A DNA stretch of 64,000 bases from Isoetes taiwanensis (taxonomy: Eukaryota; Streptophyta; Lycopodiopsida; Isoetales; Isoetaceae): the NCBI GenBank assembly GCA_021234155.1, contig JAJEKV010000023.1, positions 10,489,141 through 10,553,140 of the forward strand. Direction: 5' to 3'. This document shows, piece by piece, positions 36,740-48,310 of the stretch (its first letter is position 1; every line of letters begins with the position of its first letter). The notes beneath the pieces are model-generated. The model searched no databases. It saw only the letters and a list, made by a program, of their open reading frames with translations, and was not told the DNA's origin. The position numbers were made by a program, and so were the translations under genes.

Positions 36740-36860
36740 TGCGCGTTTATTGTTCCAGCTCAGGGTCCTGCTTGTTAAACCCAAAACCCTAAAGGGATGC
36801 ACTATTGGCTGAATTTCGGAATTGCTAATTGTTAGTTCAAGTGTTCATATAAAAAATTGA
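36740..36860 (-). promoter_or_regulatory. Remaining RRP5 proximal promoter / 5' UTR
   Basis: Only about 120 bp separates the RRP5 ATG from the (TATTC)-type tail of LINE-B. It holds the telo-box and no clear TATA box. More distal promoter DNA has been displaced by LINE-B and everything nested in it. Confidence 0.5.
36784..36793 (+). promoter_or_regulatory. Telo-box (AAACCCTAAA) upstream of RRP5
   Basis: AAACCCTAAA lies 45 bp before the RRP5 start codon. Telo-boxes near the transcription start are a known mark of plant ribosomal-protein and ribosome-biogenesis genes. That fits RRP5, and the position suggests it lies at or near the start site or in the 5' UTR. Confidence 0.6.
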
Positions 36861-38673
36861 AGAATAAAATAGAATAGAATAGCATATGTTTTTTATCGTC
36901 CACGGAGACCAACTGGAATATGCGACCCAAACAAAGAGAGAGCAGCAAACGTATACTGTCAGTATTAAAAACCCCCGCCCCGCAGGGTTTTCGAGGGAAA
37001 AAACTTAGCAGTAATAAGGATGTTGGTATACTGTACAATCATGTATAACAATTCAATGTTGTACGAGAGGACACAACCGAGTCCGTGTATCTATAACCTC
37101 CTGGAGGTATGATCTCAACAAGCCCATGGAGGTCGTGTTCAACAGCTCATGCAGGGGCTGGTGAGGCACAATTAATTGAACATACCGTGCCCGGATATAA
37201 TCGAACGATGGGCAGGCCTGAAGGGCATGATATTCATCCTCAATGGTGCCTTGTTGGCAACACTGATAGATCATGTCCTCACGTGGCTCCTGAGTCCATC
37301 GCCCTGTCTCAATGCGGAGGCGGTTGTGCACCCATGCGAATGGAAGCTATCAGTCTGCGCTTCTTCATGGGCAAATGAGTGCGCAAGTAGTGTTGTGGGC
37401 CTCTTGTGAGCATGGGGTTGACTTGCTGCTTGTAGTGTGCTATTTTAACGTGCAGCAGGGCATTTGCATCCCAGAGCTTGGCAAGGAAGCTAGCATCTAG
37501 GTATTGCCACAATGCATTGTGCTCCTTTGTCTGTACCTGCCCGCATCTGTGTGCTTGCACATTCCAACGTGAGAACCACTGAGCTTGCTTGTCCTTCCAG
37601 CAGGCTTTGAGGCGTTGTGGACCCATTGCTACTTGCCAATGCAAGGTTGGGCAATCAGGCATCACCCATACCAACTACCTTCTGAAAGTAAATGATATGG
37701 CGTTCCAGTGCAGCCCTTTGAAGGGGTAGAAAACCTGTCCCTTGGAGCAGGATCTGATATGGAACTGTGGATTTCACCCCAAGTGCTCGTGCTAAGAAGA
37801 CCTTCTGTACCTGCTCCAGGTCATTCCAAGTAGAGAGGGATATCACCGGACCCCACACCTTTGCCCCGTATAGGAGAACCGGCTCGACCAAGGCCCTGAA
37901 CATGTGTGACTGGTGGCCCCAGGCATACAACTCTGAATTGTGTCTATTGCTCTGCATGGCATATAGTGCTTTCCAGCATGCTGTGACACGCAACTTGATG
38001 GAAGCATCCCAGTGCGTGGTAGTAGAAAACTCGATACCAGTGCGTGGTAGTAGAAAACTTATAGGACGAAGCTACCTCTACATCTTGTCCCTGGTAAGTG
38101 AATGAGGGGAGCCGTGGCTGACAGGATGATGGAACTAGAAGCACTCTAGTTTTGATCAAGTTAACTCTAATGCCAGTAAACTGACAGAAAGTGTCTAGAG
38201 CATCCAGGTGTCGTTGCATGTCTTCTGGGGTATAGGCTAGAAGCTCAACGTCGTCAGCATATATGAGTTGTCGAACAATGTGGTGCATAAGTTGAGTGCC
38301 CCCCCTCCTCTGTGCTCAGCAAGCCAATCTTCCAGCTGATCAACGTATAGGCCAAAGAGTGTCGAGGAAGGAGGGCAACCATGGCGCACTCCAATACTAC
38401 TGACGACAGGCTGCCCTGACAGTGTAAGATGGCCTGAGCATGCCTCGTATAGCCTGTATATTGCATTTTGCAAGTCGATGAGGGTCCCCAATTGCGTCAA
38501 TCTGTCCCACAACTTGTCCCAAGGTACTATATCGAAAGGCTTTGCGAAATCCACAAAACAATAGTACAAGTTTTGTCGACGATTCTTGTTATCCTCAATT
38601 AGTGTTCACAGAGTGAAGATATGGTCAATGGTGGAATGTCTGGGTCAGAAGCCTGCCTGTGTCAGAGCCCGCA
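36860..38673 (-). mobile_element. LINE-B, 3' half (reverse transcriptase end, zinc-finger end, 3' tail)
   Basis: On the - strand the half starts in the reverse transcriptase (ALTQAGF, then CFVDFAKPFDIVPWDKL near 38,555). It carries GVRHGCPPSSTLFGLYVDQLEDW near 38,360-38,400 and LIYADDVELLAY near 38,235-38,270. The C-terminal region holds a cysteine/histidine block (CQQGTIEDEYHALQAC near 37,230-37,275). The 3' end carries the family end signature and an (ATTCT)n tail at about 36,861-36,884. Frameshifts and stops show decay. It joins the other half at 48,311 exactly across the gypsy insertion. Confidence 0.85.
38669..38673. repeat. Target-site duplication of the gypsy element, left (CCGCA)
   Basis: CCGCA here against CTGCA at 48,311-48,315: five bases with one transition. 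Removing the insert and one copy restores an unbroken LINE-B reverse transcriptase reading (VQ-ALTQAGF), as seen in LINE-A near 14,670-14,695. Confidence 0.8.
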
Positions 38674-41279
38674 TGTAACGGGCTTGCCAAGCTGGCCTCT
38701 CCGAGGCAACTTGGGATCCTGTTGGTTCTATCGCATTGCTACTAGCACTTGACGAGGGAGATTGGGCTAATTAAATATCTTATGCAATTGTATCCCATAT
38801 GACAAGGTAAAGAATCCAATCTTTATATTCACATTAAATAACCAACAAGTGGGGAAGACAAATCACAGTGTACATATATGTACATTCAAACCTTAACAAT
38901 GTCAAATCCACAATCAATATAACTCTTAAATATGGGAACAATCTTCAATACAAGAGCTTTTATCATCAGAAGGTTCACTCATTAAGGCGTCTATGGCCGC
39001 CTGATCTCCTGAATCCAATGGGAGGTCATCCCCCTCATCTGCATAAAGGTGGACCTCATTGCCTTCTAGAGATCCACAAAACCGGGGGTAGATCCCACAC
39101 TAGTCTCTACCCCGGAAGGATGGCCTTCCTCTGGGCTCTGGACAATCTCTGGCGCCTGTACACTAGCCTCATCCTCCAATTCACGGAGGAAATCTAGCAC
39201 CTCCTCACGCCGGAACTCTGCTCCTGGGGGAAATCTGGCCTCCAGCGCTCTCATCCTATCGGGGCCTCTAACCCCGGGTCTCTGCGGCCTTACTGCACTC
39301 GGCTCCATCAGTTGCTGCTTACACCAACCTGGGGGTTAGTCCTAAAGACTAAGTGGGGGTTTGGAGCATTCTAGGACTATGCATTCATAACACTTATAAC
39401 ATAGATTATACAAGCTTACCACCAATAGTCCCACTGCATCCAACCAACCAGATTAGTATGCATGCATATCACAATAACACCTCATGTTCCATGCAATCTC
39501 ATCCGCATACAATGCCTACTCCGGTTCTAACATGCCACCCGGGCTGATCAGGCCCTGCAGCCAATTCAGGCGGGGTTTGCCTCATGTGTACACACCCATC
39601 CACGCTGCGTCCAGCACTGGAGGACCACTTTTAGCCATGTAGCGCGACAAAGAATCCAGCCAGGATAACAATGCCCGATGTCACGCACAAACACAACCGC
39701 AAGTCCAAGCCATCGCACATGGACTCCGGCCCCGGAGATTATGCACTTATGCAATATTTTCGCATGCTTTAGATGCCATCATAACCACAGTTCCTAGGCA
39801 TTATCAAGCATGAGGGTAATACCAGCTAAAATAGCCAAAATGCAAATCCTATGTATTATCTTTTACATATGCACACAAAAGACCATACCCATGCCACATT
39901 AGCATATTACATACATTCATATGGGTATAATGATATAAATATGTATAACAACCATGATCACGTAACATTCCCAATTTTATCCTTAGTTATACTAACAAGC
40001 TTGGGTCATGGATTTCCCTAGATTCATGTTTAGTTTGCAATGATAAAGTGCTCCCAGTTCCATTCCCAGCCCAGTACCATACCTTGGCAAATTTATGCTT
40101 TCCAACCTCTTTCTCCCCATAGAGAAAGATTGCAACTTCCACGTTACATTATTAACGTTGTTAGTTATAAGGCAAGTTTCCCTTCTTTTCTGTTACCCAA
40201 GTTTTATGTTAATGTTAATTTACGCAAAACGGCCATGGCTTCGCATTAAGTTCCTTAATTTAAGGTGTGGATACTAACTGAGTATTTACTATCCTCTAGC
40301 AATGTCTAGCCCAGCATCAGAACCCTCGCTCCCAGATTTAATCCCATGGCAATCACCCATGGTCTCTTTATTTTTGAACCTAACATTGCTATTTTTTTTT
40401 AATGTTATTCTTATCCTAACATTGTTTTCAATTGTTTCGTAAACTAACCTTAGCTTATTATTTTTATTCTTTCTTGTTCTCTGTATTCTCCAACTTTCTC
40501 TTCGACCCTAACAGGTCGCGGCCCAGCAGTTCAAACGAAGGCACTAGGGCTTTCGATTTCTCTGGGCCAGCCTCCCAGAGGCCTACTGTATGTCTGCAAA
40601 TCGGCCCTCCTGGCCTCTGTTCCAACCTTCTTAGGTCAATTTTGGGTTGTAGCAACACGGCTCCACAGATCCGGATATGGCAATCCGGCTGGAATCCATG
40701 GTTTGTTTGAGCCTTTTGCATTTAAACTCCTCCTTCTATACCAATTTCAGCCCTCTCCCAGGCCAATCCGGCATGCCTCAGGCCTTGTTCTGGTCATTGG
40801 GTCTGGCTTCCCGCCACAGCTAATTACAAGAAACTACAGTCTTCTTCTTCCTTCTGTCTTCTTTTCCTTAATGTAATTTTAACCTTAACATCCCTTGTTT
40901 ATCCTCTCGTTCAATCTGCCTCTATGGCTCTTCCATCCCTTCGTTTTTCTTAACACAGCATAACCTTCAGCTTCAATAATATTACAATACCAATTCTTCC
41001 CATTAAAATATTACCTATAAATTGCATCCTATTATCTTCATAACGAATTCTTAACCTGAATTACTTAAGCAATCACTTAAGCATACTATCATCCCCGGTG
41101 TAAGCTATCTACCACCCATCTGATTACGCTGTCTTTGCAATTATCCTGCTGACACTCCAAATCTCCTTCACAGAAGCTCCTCCTCAGAAGGTTTGCCTCA
41201 GAGCAAAAGCCCCAATTCCTCTACAATTTAGTATTTATAGATTTCATCAATCGTCTGGTAACCCGCCAGGCTCGTTACA
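38674..41279 (-). repeat. Gypsy 3' LTR, complete (2,606 bp)
   Basis: On the - strand it starts TGTAACGAGCC at 41,279 and ends GCAAGCCCGTTACA at 38,674. Its two portions match, at a few percent divergence by eye, the split LTR pieces at 47,249-48,310 and 42,952-44,457. A purine tract (GAAGGGGAGAA) precedes it on the - strand. Confidence 0.85.
39066..39308 (-). pseudogene. Truncated copy of the frame inside the gypsy LTR
   Basis: An ATG at 39,308 opens the same protein as 43,819-44,205 (start MEPSAVRPQRPG). A 4-bp deletion near 39,080 shifts the frame after about 78 residues, so it ends at GFVDL. Up to that point only a few residues differ from the longer copy. Confidence 0.6.
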
Positions 41280-41296
41280 TTCTCCCCTTCAAATCT

Positions 41297-42950
41297 TTAA
41301 CCCATGTCCTCATGGGCGAGCTCAGGAAATTGGCGAAGAATCCACTTTGAATCCTCCCACATTGCGTCTTCGATTGGACAACCTGACCATTGGACCAAAA
41401 ATCTTGTGATTGTCCATCTTCGAAGCTTGCGTGTCTCCGTTTGCAAGATACGCTCTGGTCGGGGATATAAAAATTCATCCCTACTTACCAAATCATCATC
41501 GGCAAGCATATGCGACGGATCAAAGACATACTTCCTCAAGTTGCGCACGTGGAACACATTATGCACCCCAAAATGCGAAGGTAATTCCAACATGTAAGCG
41601 ACCTTGCCGATGCGTTCCAATATCTTAAAAGGTCCTGCATATCTTGGAGCCCATTTTCCCGCACTTTTAAATGCCAATGAGCTCTGTTTGGGATTAATCC
41701 TTAAGAATACATACTGGCCTTCTGCGAATTCCAAAGGTTTACGCCTTTTGTTTGCATACTGCTTCTGCCTATTTTGAGCCACTACGAGAATCTGACGAAG
41801 TCTTCTCAACTTTGCATCCAAATCTTGGGCCACCTCATTGGCCATCTCCACATTACAAGTAGAATCCCTCCAATTTAGTGGACATCGGCACTCTTTCCCA
41901 TACATTGCCTCAAAGGGACTCATCCTGATAGATTCTTGGTACGTATTGTTGTACGCAAACTCTACCAAATGCAAATAAGGATCCCACGCTTTAGGCTGGC
42001 TTGGCACATACATTCTTAACATATCTTCCAAAACCTGGTTTACTCGCTCTACTTGCCCATCGGTCTGGAGATGGTATGCAGTGCTAGTATTTAGCTTAGT
42101 CCCCACATTCCGGAACAATCCTTGCCAGAAATGACTCATAAACCTGGAGTCTCGATCTGAGGTAATGGTACGCGGCATACCATGCAACCTAAAAATTTCT
42201 TTAACAAATAACTTGGAGATATCCATAGCTGTAGCCGTCGTCTTTGTCGGCATAAAATGTGCTTGCTTATTCAATCTGTCTACCACAACATAAATGGCAT
42301 TATATCCTGCCCTCGTGCGAGGGAGATCTACAATAAAATCCATGCCAATACATTTCCATTTGGACGAAGGAACTTCCAATGGTTGCAACTCCCCTGGGAC
42401 TTTATATCGCGAAGCTTTGACCTTCTGACATGCTAAACATTTTGCCACATACTCCTTAACCATTTTCTTCTGCCCTGGCCAAAAGAAATTGTGTCTGGTC
42501 TTCCTTTGAGTCTTGTGCACCCCAGGATGTCCCGCTAATGGACTATCATGCGCTTCATATAAAAGCCGCATCCTTAACTCCAAATCATTCGGAATGCACA
42601 TTCGACCCTTATAATACAAGACTCCATTGGATAACGAGTATTGTGGAAACTCGGTAAACCCTTGCTTGATACTGGCAACCACCGGCCCAAAATATGGGTC
42701 TCTTGCCACCTTATCCATGAGATGAGCATCCCATTGACCCTGGAGCACACTAATAGAGGTAAAAAGGGATCTACGAGACAAAGCATCTACTATCACATTC
42801 TCCTTGCCGGCTGATACTCAATCTCAAAATCATATTCTTCTCGCAATTGCATCCACCTTCGCTACCTATTATTCAAATGTGGTTGCTTCACAAAAAATTT
42901 CAGATTTTGATGGTCAGTCTTCAATGAGAAATGACGACCTAACAAATAGT
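41297..42950 (-). CDS. Gypsy pol, C-terminal part: RNase H end, integrase, chromodomain-like tail
   Basis: A 499-residue open frame (42,796-41,297) covers integrase. The zinc-binding H-H-C-C region includes HPGVHKTQRKT and CLACQKVK. The DDE core shows GMDFIVDLP, TSDRDSRFMSHFW and TDGQVERVNQ. A C-terminal block (FLVQWSGCPIEDAMWE) resembles the chromodomain of chromoviruses. Upstream, to 42,950, the end of RNase H is readable (FSLKTDHQNLKFF) but interrupted by a stop. At 42,951 the sequence switches abruptly to inverted LTR. The enzyme would join cDNA to host DNA. This fragment lacks its upstream partners in phase. Confidence 0.88.
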
Positions 42951-44457
42951 CACATAAAACTTGGGTAACGGAAAAGAAGGGAAACTTGCCTTATAACTAA
43001 CAACGTTAATAATGTAACGTGGAAGTTGCAATCTTTCTCTATGGGGAGAAAGAGGTTGGAAAGCATAAATTTGCCAAGGTATGGCACTGGGTGGGAATGG
43101 AACTGGGAGCACTTTATAGTTGCAAACTAAACATGAATCTAGGGAAATCCATGACCCAAGCTTGTTAGTATGGAACTAAGGATAAAATTGGGAATGTTAT
43201 GTGATCATGGTTGTTATACATATTTATATCCTTATACCCATATGAAAATATGCTAATGTGGCATGGGTATGGTCTTTTGTGATGCATATGTAAAAGATAA
43301 TGCATAGGATTTGCATTTTGGCTATTTTAGCTGGTATTACCCTCATGCATGATAATGCCTAGGAACTGTGGTTATGATGGCATCTAAAGCATGTGAAAAT
43401 ATTGCATAAGTGCATAATCTCCGGGGCTTGGAGTCCATGTGCGTGACATTGGGCATTGTTATCCTGGCTGGATTCTTTGTCTCGCTACATGGCTAAAAGT
43501 GGTCCTCCAGTGCTGGACGCAGCGTGGATGGGTGTGTACACCTGAGGCAAACCCTGCCCGAATTGGCTGCAGGGCCTGATCAGCCCGGGTGGCATGTTAG
43601 AACCGGAGTAGGCACTGTATGCGGATGAGATTGCATGGAACATGAGGTGTTATTGTGATATGTGTGCATACTAATCTGGTTGGTTGGATGCAGTGGGACT
43701 ATTGGTGGTAAGCTTGTATAAGCTATGTTATAAGTGTTATGAATGCATAGTCCTAGAATGCTCCAAACCCCCACTTAGTCTTTAGGACTAACCCCCAGGT
43801 TGGTGTAAGCAGCAACTGATGGAGCCGAGTGCAGTAAGACCGCAGAGACCCGGGGTTAGAGGTCCCGATAGGATCAGAGCGCTGGAGGCCAGATTTCCCC
43901 CAGGAGCAGAGTTCCAGCGTGAGGAGGTGCTAGATTTCCTCTGTGAATTGGAGGATGAGGCCAGTGTACAGGCGCCAGAGATTGTCCAGAGCTCAGAGGA
44001 AGGCCATCCTTCGGGGGTAGAGACTAGTGTGGGATCTACCCTCGGTTTTGTGGAACCCTCTCTAGAAGGCAATGAGGTCCACCTTTATGTAGATGAGGGG
44101 GATGACCTCCCATTGGATTCAGTAGACCAGGCGGCCATAGACGCCTTAATAAGTGAACCTTCTGATGATAAAAGCTCTTGTATTGAAGATTGTTCCCATA
44201 ATTAAGAGTTATATTGATTGTGGATTTGACATTGTTAAGGTTTGGATGTACATATATGTACACTGTGATTTGTCTTCCCCACTTGCTGGTTATTTAATGT
44301 GAATATAAAGATTGGATTCTTTACCTTGTCATATGGGATACAATTGCATAAAATATTTAATTAGCCCAATCTCCCTCGTCAAGTGCTAGTAGCAATGCGA
44401 TAGAACCAACAGGATCCCAAGTTGCCTCGGAGAGGCCAGCTTGGCAAGCCCGTTACA
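42951..44457 (+). repeat. Inverted, displaced 3' portion of the gypsy 5' LTR
   Basis: This is the reverse complement of 38,674-40,209, ending CCCGTTACA at 44,457 just before a primer-binding site. It starts, within 2-3 bp, at the exact LTR position where the other piece (47,249-48,310) begins. The two pieces therefore add up to one LTR. Confidence 0.85.
43819..44205 (+). CDS. 128-residue open frame inside the gypsy LTR, unknown function
   Basis: An ATG at 43,819 opens a frame of 128 codons wholly inside the LTR, 250 bp before the LTR end and in the transcriptional direction of the element. The product starts with an Arg/Pro-rich segment (MEPSAVRPQRPGVRGPDR), then a helix-prone acidic stretch (REEVLDFLCELEDEAS), and a very acidic C-terminal half. 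I see no known domain, signal peptide or membrane segment. The other LTR holds the same frame broken by a 4-bp deletion. It could be translated from an LTR transcript or be an accidental frame. Function is unknown. Confidence 0.5.
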   Translation: MEPSAVRPQRPGVRGPDRIRALEARFPPGAEFQREEVLDFLCELEDEASVQAPEIVQSSEEGHPSGVETSVGSTLGFVEPSLEGNEVHLYVDEGDDLPLDSVDQAAIDALISEPSDDKSSCIEDCSHN

Positions 44458-44459
44458 AT

Positions 44460-44471
44460 TGGTATCAGAGC
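44460..44471 (+). other. Gypsy primer-binding site
   Basis: TGGTATCAGAGC, two bases after the LTR end CGTTACA, complementary to initiator methionine tRNA. It is in + orientation, opposite to pol. Confidence 0.9.
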
Positions 44472-44563
44472 ATAGTTGATCTTGAATGCTTTGAAATTAA
44501 ATTGAGCATCTTGAGGGGGTTGGCTAATGATATTCTTGTATTGTGCAGAGAGTAAAGGGAACC

Positions 44564-45762
44564 ATGGAAGCTGGTGATGCTAGTGGTGCAGGTGGAGTTG
44601 GAGCTGATGGAGCTCCCGATGTTACCAATATTTTGCAAGCGATTCAGTAGGCTTTGCAACAGACTGCATCCCAACGAAAGAGTTATAGAGAAGGTATTAA
44701 AGGATACCAAGAGGGGAGTGTTCACTGGGGAGAACACAACCGGGGATGATGCAGATGCATGGCTCCGTGGAGTGGAGTTTTATTTTGACCTGATTAAGGC
44801 AGAGGAATCAGTAAAGGCGCTCCTAGGCAATGCTAGGAGGATTTGCACGCGTTTGGTGGGAGACATGCCTGATAGATCTGGGGAAGACTCCCATGCAGGC
44901 TACCTGGACAGAGTTTAAGAGCGCATTTGAAGGTCATTTTACACCTCCAGGGTATAAGGTGGAGAAAATGAATGAGTTCTTTGATTGTAAGCAGGTTGGC
45001 ACAGTAGCGGAGTATAATGAGAAGTTCAGGAGATTGCAGCCTCATTGTCCTACAATGGATAAGGTTAAGTTGTGCTCTAGGTTTGTGCAAGGACTTCAGG
45101 TGGAAATTAAGAGCAGGATATCTATAGTATCTTATACAGATCTCGAGGAGGTTGTAAGAATTGCGAAGCATCGGGAAGCAGATTTGGCAGAAAAAGCAGC
45201 ACTAGATGCTCAACAGAAGCGGCATGCTCAATCTTCATGGCAAGCGGGGAATTCCTCGAGGAGAGGGAGGTATAATGGTAGAGGTGGAGCTGCTGCCCGC
45301 TCTATGGATGTGTAGGCCAGCAATAGCCAAGGGCCACAAAATAGATCATCCTGGATGTCTGCAGAGGAAAGGGACATGTGCATCAATGAGAGGCGATGCT
45401 TTAGGTGCCGAGAGCCTGGACATTGGGCGCGAGACTGTCCTAATACCAGGACATATGGTGGGTATTCTGCCTCCACAGGGTCTAAAAATCAGCGAGGAGG
45501 AAGGCAAAATCAACGATCAAGGCAATCGGAAAGACAATGCACCTAGACAGGGTCAAGGAAGGGGTGGCCCATGGCGTGGGGACCGAGGTGGCCATGGTAG
45601 AGGTTATGGAAGGGAAGATAGCAGGTCAGGGGCAGCAAGAGATCAGGAAAGAGGAGAAGCATGGGATGCCACCATTCGAGATCTGCCTACTGAGACTATG
45701 CACATGTACGATGCGGTGGAGCAGGGCAATGTGGATGGTCAAGCTGCTGTTATTCGCGGCTC
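44564..45762 (+). pseudogene. Gypsy gag, inverted relative to pol, broken
   Basis: An ATG at 44,564 starts MEAGDASGAGG and meets a stop near 44,648. Reading frames then continue through ADAWLRGVEFYFDLI (near 44,755) and the capsid-like FKSAFEGHFTPPGYKVEKMNEF and VAEYNEKFRRL (44,910-45,040). A zinc knuckle C-x2-C-x4-H-x4-C follows at about 45,394-45,440, then an Arg/Gly-rich tail. At about 45,760 gag ends in the middle of the run towards protease and meets pol sequence on the other strand. Several shifts break it. Confidence 0.82.
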
Positions 45763-47248
45763 CAAATCATGCACGGGATAATTCTGCTCCGCTGGCGACA
45801 ATTTACGAGATGTATAGGCATAAACCTTACCATTCTTCATCAAAGCTCCACCAATAGCTTTCCCAGAGGCATCTGTGCCCATTGTCCATATCAAATATTT
45901 TCAAAATAGGAGTTCGAATCAACGCCTCCTTCAATTCTTGGAAACTTTTTTGACAATTATCATTCCAAGTCAAACTAATCCCCTTCTTCAACAATGATGT
46001 GAGAGGAGCAGCAATCTTGGAGAATTTAGGGACAAATTTGCGATAATAACCTGCAAGTCCTAAAAATGCTCTTACCTCCTTCACAGCCTGTGGCACTGGC
46101 CAATCTTTCACAGCTTCTATTTTGGCGGGATCTGGCGCAACTCCCTCTTCAAAAATTACATGGCCCAAATACACTAATTTACGCTGGGCAAAAGAGCATT
46201 TAGACATCTTCCCATACAACTTCTCTTCTCTCAGAATACTCAAGGTCTGCCTCACATGCTCCACATGTTCTTGCAATGTTCTCGAATAAACTAGAATGTC
46301 ATCGAAGAACACTAATATGAAATTGTCCAGGAAAGGTCTAAAAACATCATTCATCAGCCGCATAAAGGTAGCAAGCGCATTGGTTAAACCAAATGGCATC
46401 ACGACAAACTCATAATGCCCGTAACGTGTCCGAAAGGCTGTCTTATAAATGTCGAATTCCCTAATCCGTATCTGATGGTATCCGGCCTGAAGATCTATCT
46501 TAGTAAAATACTTAGCTTGACCTAGTTGATCAAACAACTCGTCTACCCTGGGCAACGCATACATGTTTTTAACTGTAATTTGATTAAGCATTCTGTAATC
46601 AATACAAAGTCTCAATATTCCATCTTTTTTCTTCACAGCCAAATGGAGATGTACTGGGCCTTATAAAGCCTTGATCCAACAATCCAGCCAATTGCTTTTT
46701 CAACTCCGCCATTTCTAAGGCATAAAACCTATAAGGTGGTCTTCATAACTCCGCCATTTCTAAGGCATAAAACCTATAAGGTGGTCTTAATGTCGGCTCT
46801 GCTCCTGGAATGAGCTCAATCTCATGATCTACCAGTCTATGAGGAGGCAACTGCGTCAATTCCTCTGGAAGTACATCTTTAAACTCATTCAACACTTGCT
46901 GCACTTCAGGGGCAATCGTCTCCTCTTGCAACTCTGTCGAGCCTAGCAAGCTATCCCGTAATACTGCACATCCCATTCTGGAGCAACCTCTTCTGAGTTG
47001 CTTCTTAAGGCCCTTCCAAGTCAATGGAATGATGGCACACGATGAAACTAACCCTTCCAACACACGCTCTTCCCCGTCTGGACTAGAACAACGAACTAGT
47101 TGCCTAGCGCAGTCAATGCGAGCACCCCACAGTCTCAACCATGACATTCCAAGTATGGCATCATACTTTCCAAGGCCAATAACCTCAAAATCAGCATGGG
47201 ACACCATATTCTCCGCCTTAAATTCAAGGCACTCGACCATAGCATACG
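45763..47248 (-). pseudogene. Gypsy pol, N-terminal part: protease end, reverse transcriptase, early RNase H
   Basis: On the - strand the protease's second half is present (YDAILGMSWLRLWGARIDC near 47,130-47,190), but the active-site DTGA part is missing. Reverse transcriptase has [18 protein letters not shown] near 46,600, MPFGLTNA near 46,390 and the catalytic FFDD near 46,290. RNase H begins (YAYTSRKLSPAEQNYPVHDLE) and stops at 45,763 where inverted gag begins. An in-frame 45-bp duplication near 46,702-46,791 introduces a stop, and another lesion lies near 46,650. Confidence 0.85.
46702..46791 (-). repeat. 45-bp tandem duplication inside gypsy pol
   Basis: Two nearly identical 45-bp units (starting at about 46,702 and 46,747) encode the [14 protein letters not shown] stretch twice. 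The junction creates a TGA stop on the - strand. Confidence 0.85.
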
Positions 47249-48310
47249 ATGTTAGTTTACGCAAAACGGCCATGGCTTCGCATTAAGTTCCTTAATTTAA
47301 GGTGTGGATACTAACTGAGTATTTACTATCCTCTAGCAATGTCTAGCCCAGCATCAGAACCCTCGCTCCCAGATTTAATCCCATGGCAATCACCCATGGT
47401 CTCTTTATTTAAACCTAACATTGCTATTTTTTTTAATGTTATTCTTATCTTAACATTGTTTTCAATTGTTTCGTAAACTAACCTTAGCTTATTATTTTTA
47501 TTCTTTCTCGTTCTCTGTATTCTCCAACTTTCTCTTCAACCCTAACAGGTCGTGGCCCAGCAGTTCAAACGAAGGCACTAGGGCTTTCGATTTCTCTGGA
47601 ATCCAGCCTCCCAGATGCCTACTGTCTGTCTGCAAATCGGCCCTCCTGGCCTCTGTTCCGACCTTCTTAGGTCGATTTTGGGCTGTAGCAACACGACTCC
47701 ACAGATCCGGATATGGCAATCCGGCTGCAATCCAGGGTTTGTTTGAGCCTTTTGCATTTAAACTCCTCCTTCTATACCAATTTCGGCCCTCTCCCAGGCC
47801 AATCCAGCCTGCCCCTTGTTCTGGTCATTGGGCCTGGCTTCCCGCCACAGCTAATTACAAGAAACTACAGTCTTCTTCTTCCTTCTGTCTTCTTTTCCTT
47901 AATGTAATTTTAACCTTAACATCCCTTGTTTATCCTCTCGTTCAATCTGCCTCTATGGCTCTTCCATCCCTTCGTTTTTCTTAACACGGCATAACCTTCA
48001 GCTTCAATAATATTACAATACCAATTCTTCCCATTAAAATATTACCTATAAATTGCATCCTATTATCTTCATAGCAAATTCTTAACCTGAATTACTTAAG
48101 CAATCACTTAAGCATACTATCATCCCCGGTGTAAACTATCTACCACCCACCTGATTACGCTGTCTTTGCAATTATCCTGCTGACACTCCAAATCTCCTTC
48201 ACATAAGCTCCTCCTCAGAAGGTTTGCCTCAGAGCAAAAGCCCCAATTTCTCTACAATTTAGTATTTATAGATTTCATCAATCGTCTACTAACCCGCCAG
48301 GCTCGTTACA
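47249..48310 (-). repeat. 5' portion of the split gypsy 5' LTR
   Basis: It matches 40,212-41,279 and ends TCGTTACA at 48,310 beside the target duplication CTGCA. It stops at the same LTR position where the inverted piece at 42,951 begins. Confidence 0.85.

Larger units (their letters stand above)
38674..48310 (-). mobile_element. Ty3/gypsy chromovirus-like element, internally scrambled
   Basis: A 9.6-kb insert in LINE-B. The outer ends are TGTAACG and CGTTACA. In - orientation the order is: first part of the 5' LTR (48,310-47,249), protease/reverse transcriptase/early RNase H (47,248-45,763), then an inverted block containing gag, primer site and the rest of the 5' LTR (45,762 to 42,951, coding on +), then late RNase H and integrase (42,950-41,297), and a complete 3' LTR (41,279-38,674). 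All parts of one element are present except the protease active-site part, but one block is turned and displaced. Confidence 0.85.

Noticed and set aside
36542-36802. Longer RRP5 N-terminus from 36,802
   Set aside because: The codon at 36,802 is GTG. The first ATG in frame is at 36,739, and the upstream stretch contains the telo-box.
43580-43774. Antisense frame in the gypsy LTR, also present at 39,353-39,547
   Set aside because: Both copies exist because the LTR is duplicated. There is no domain, and it is opposite to the element's transcription.
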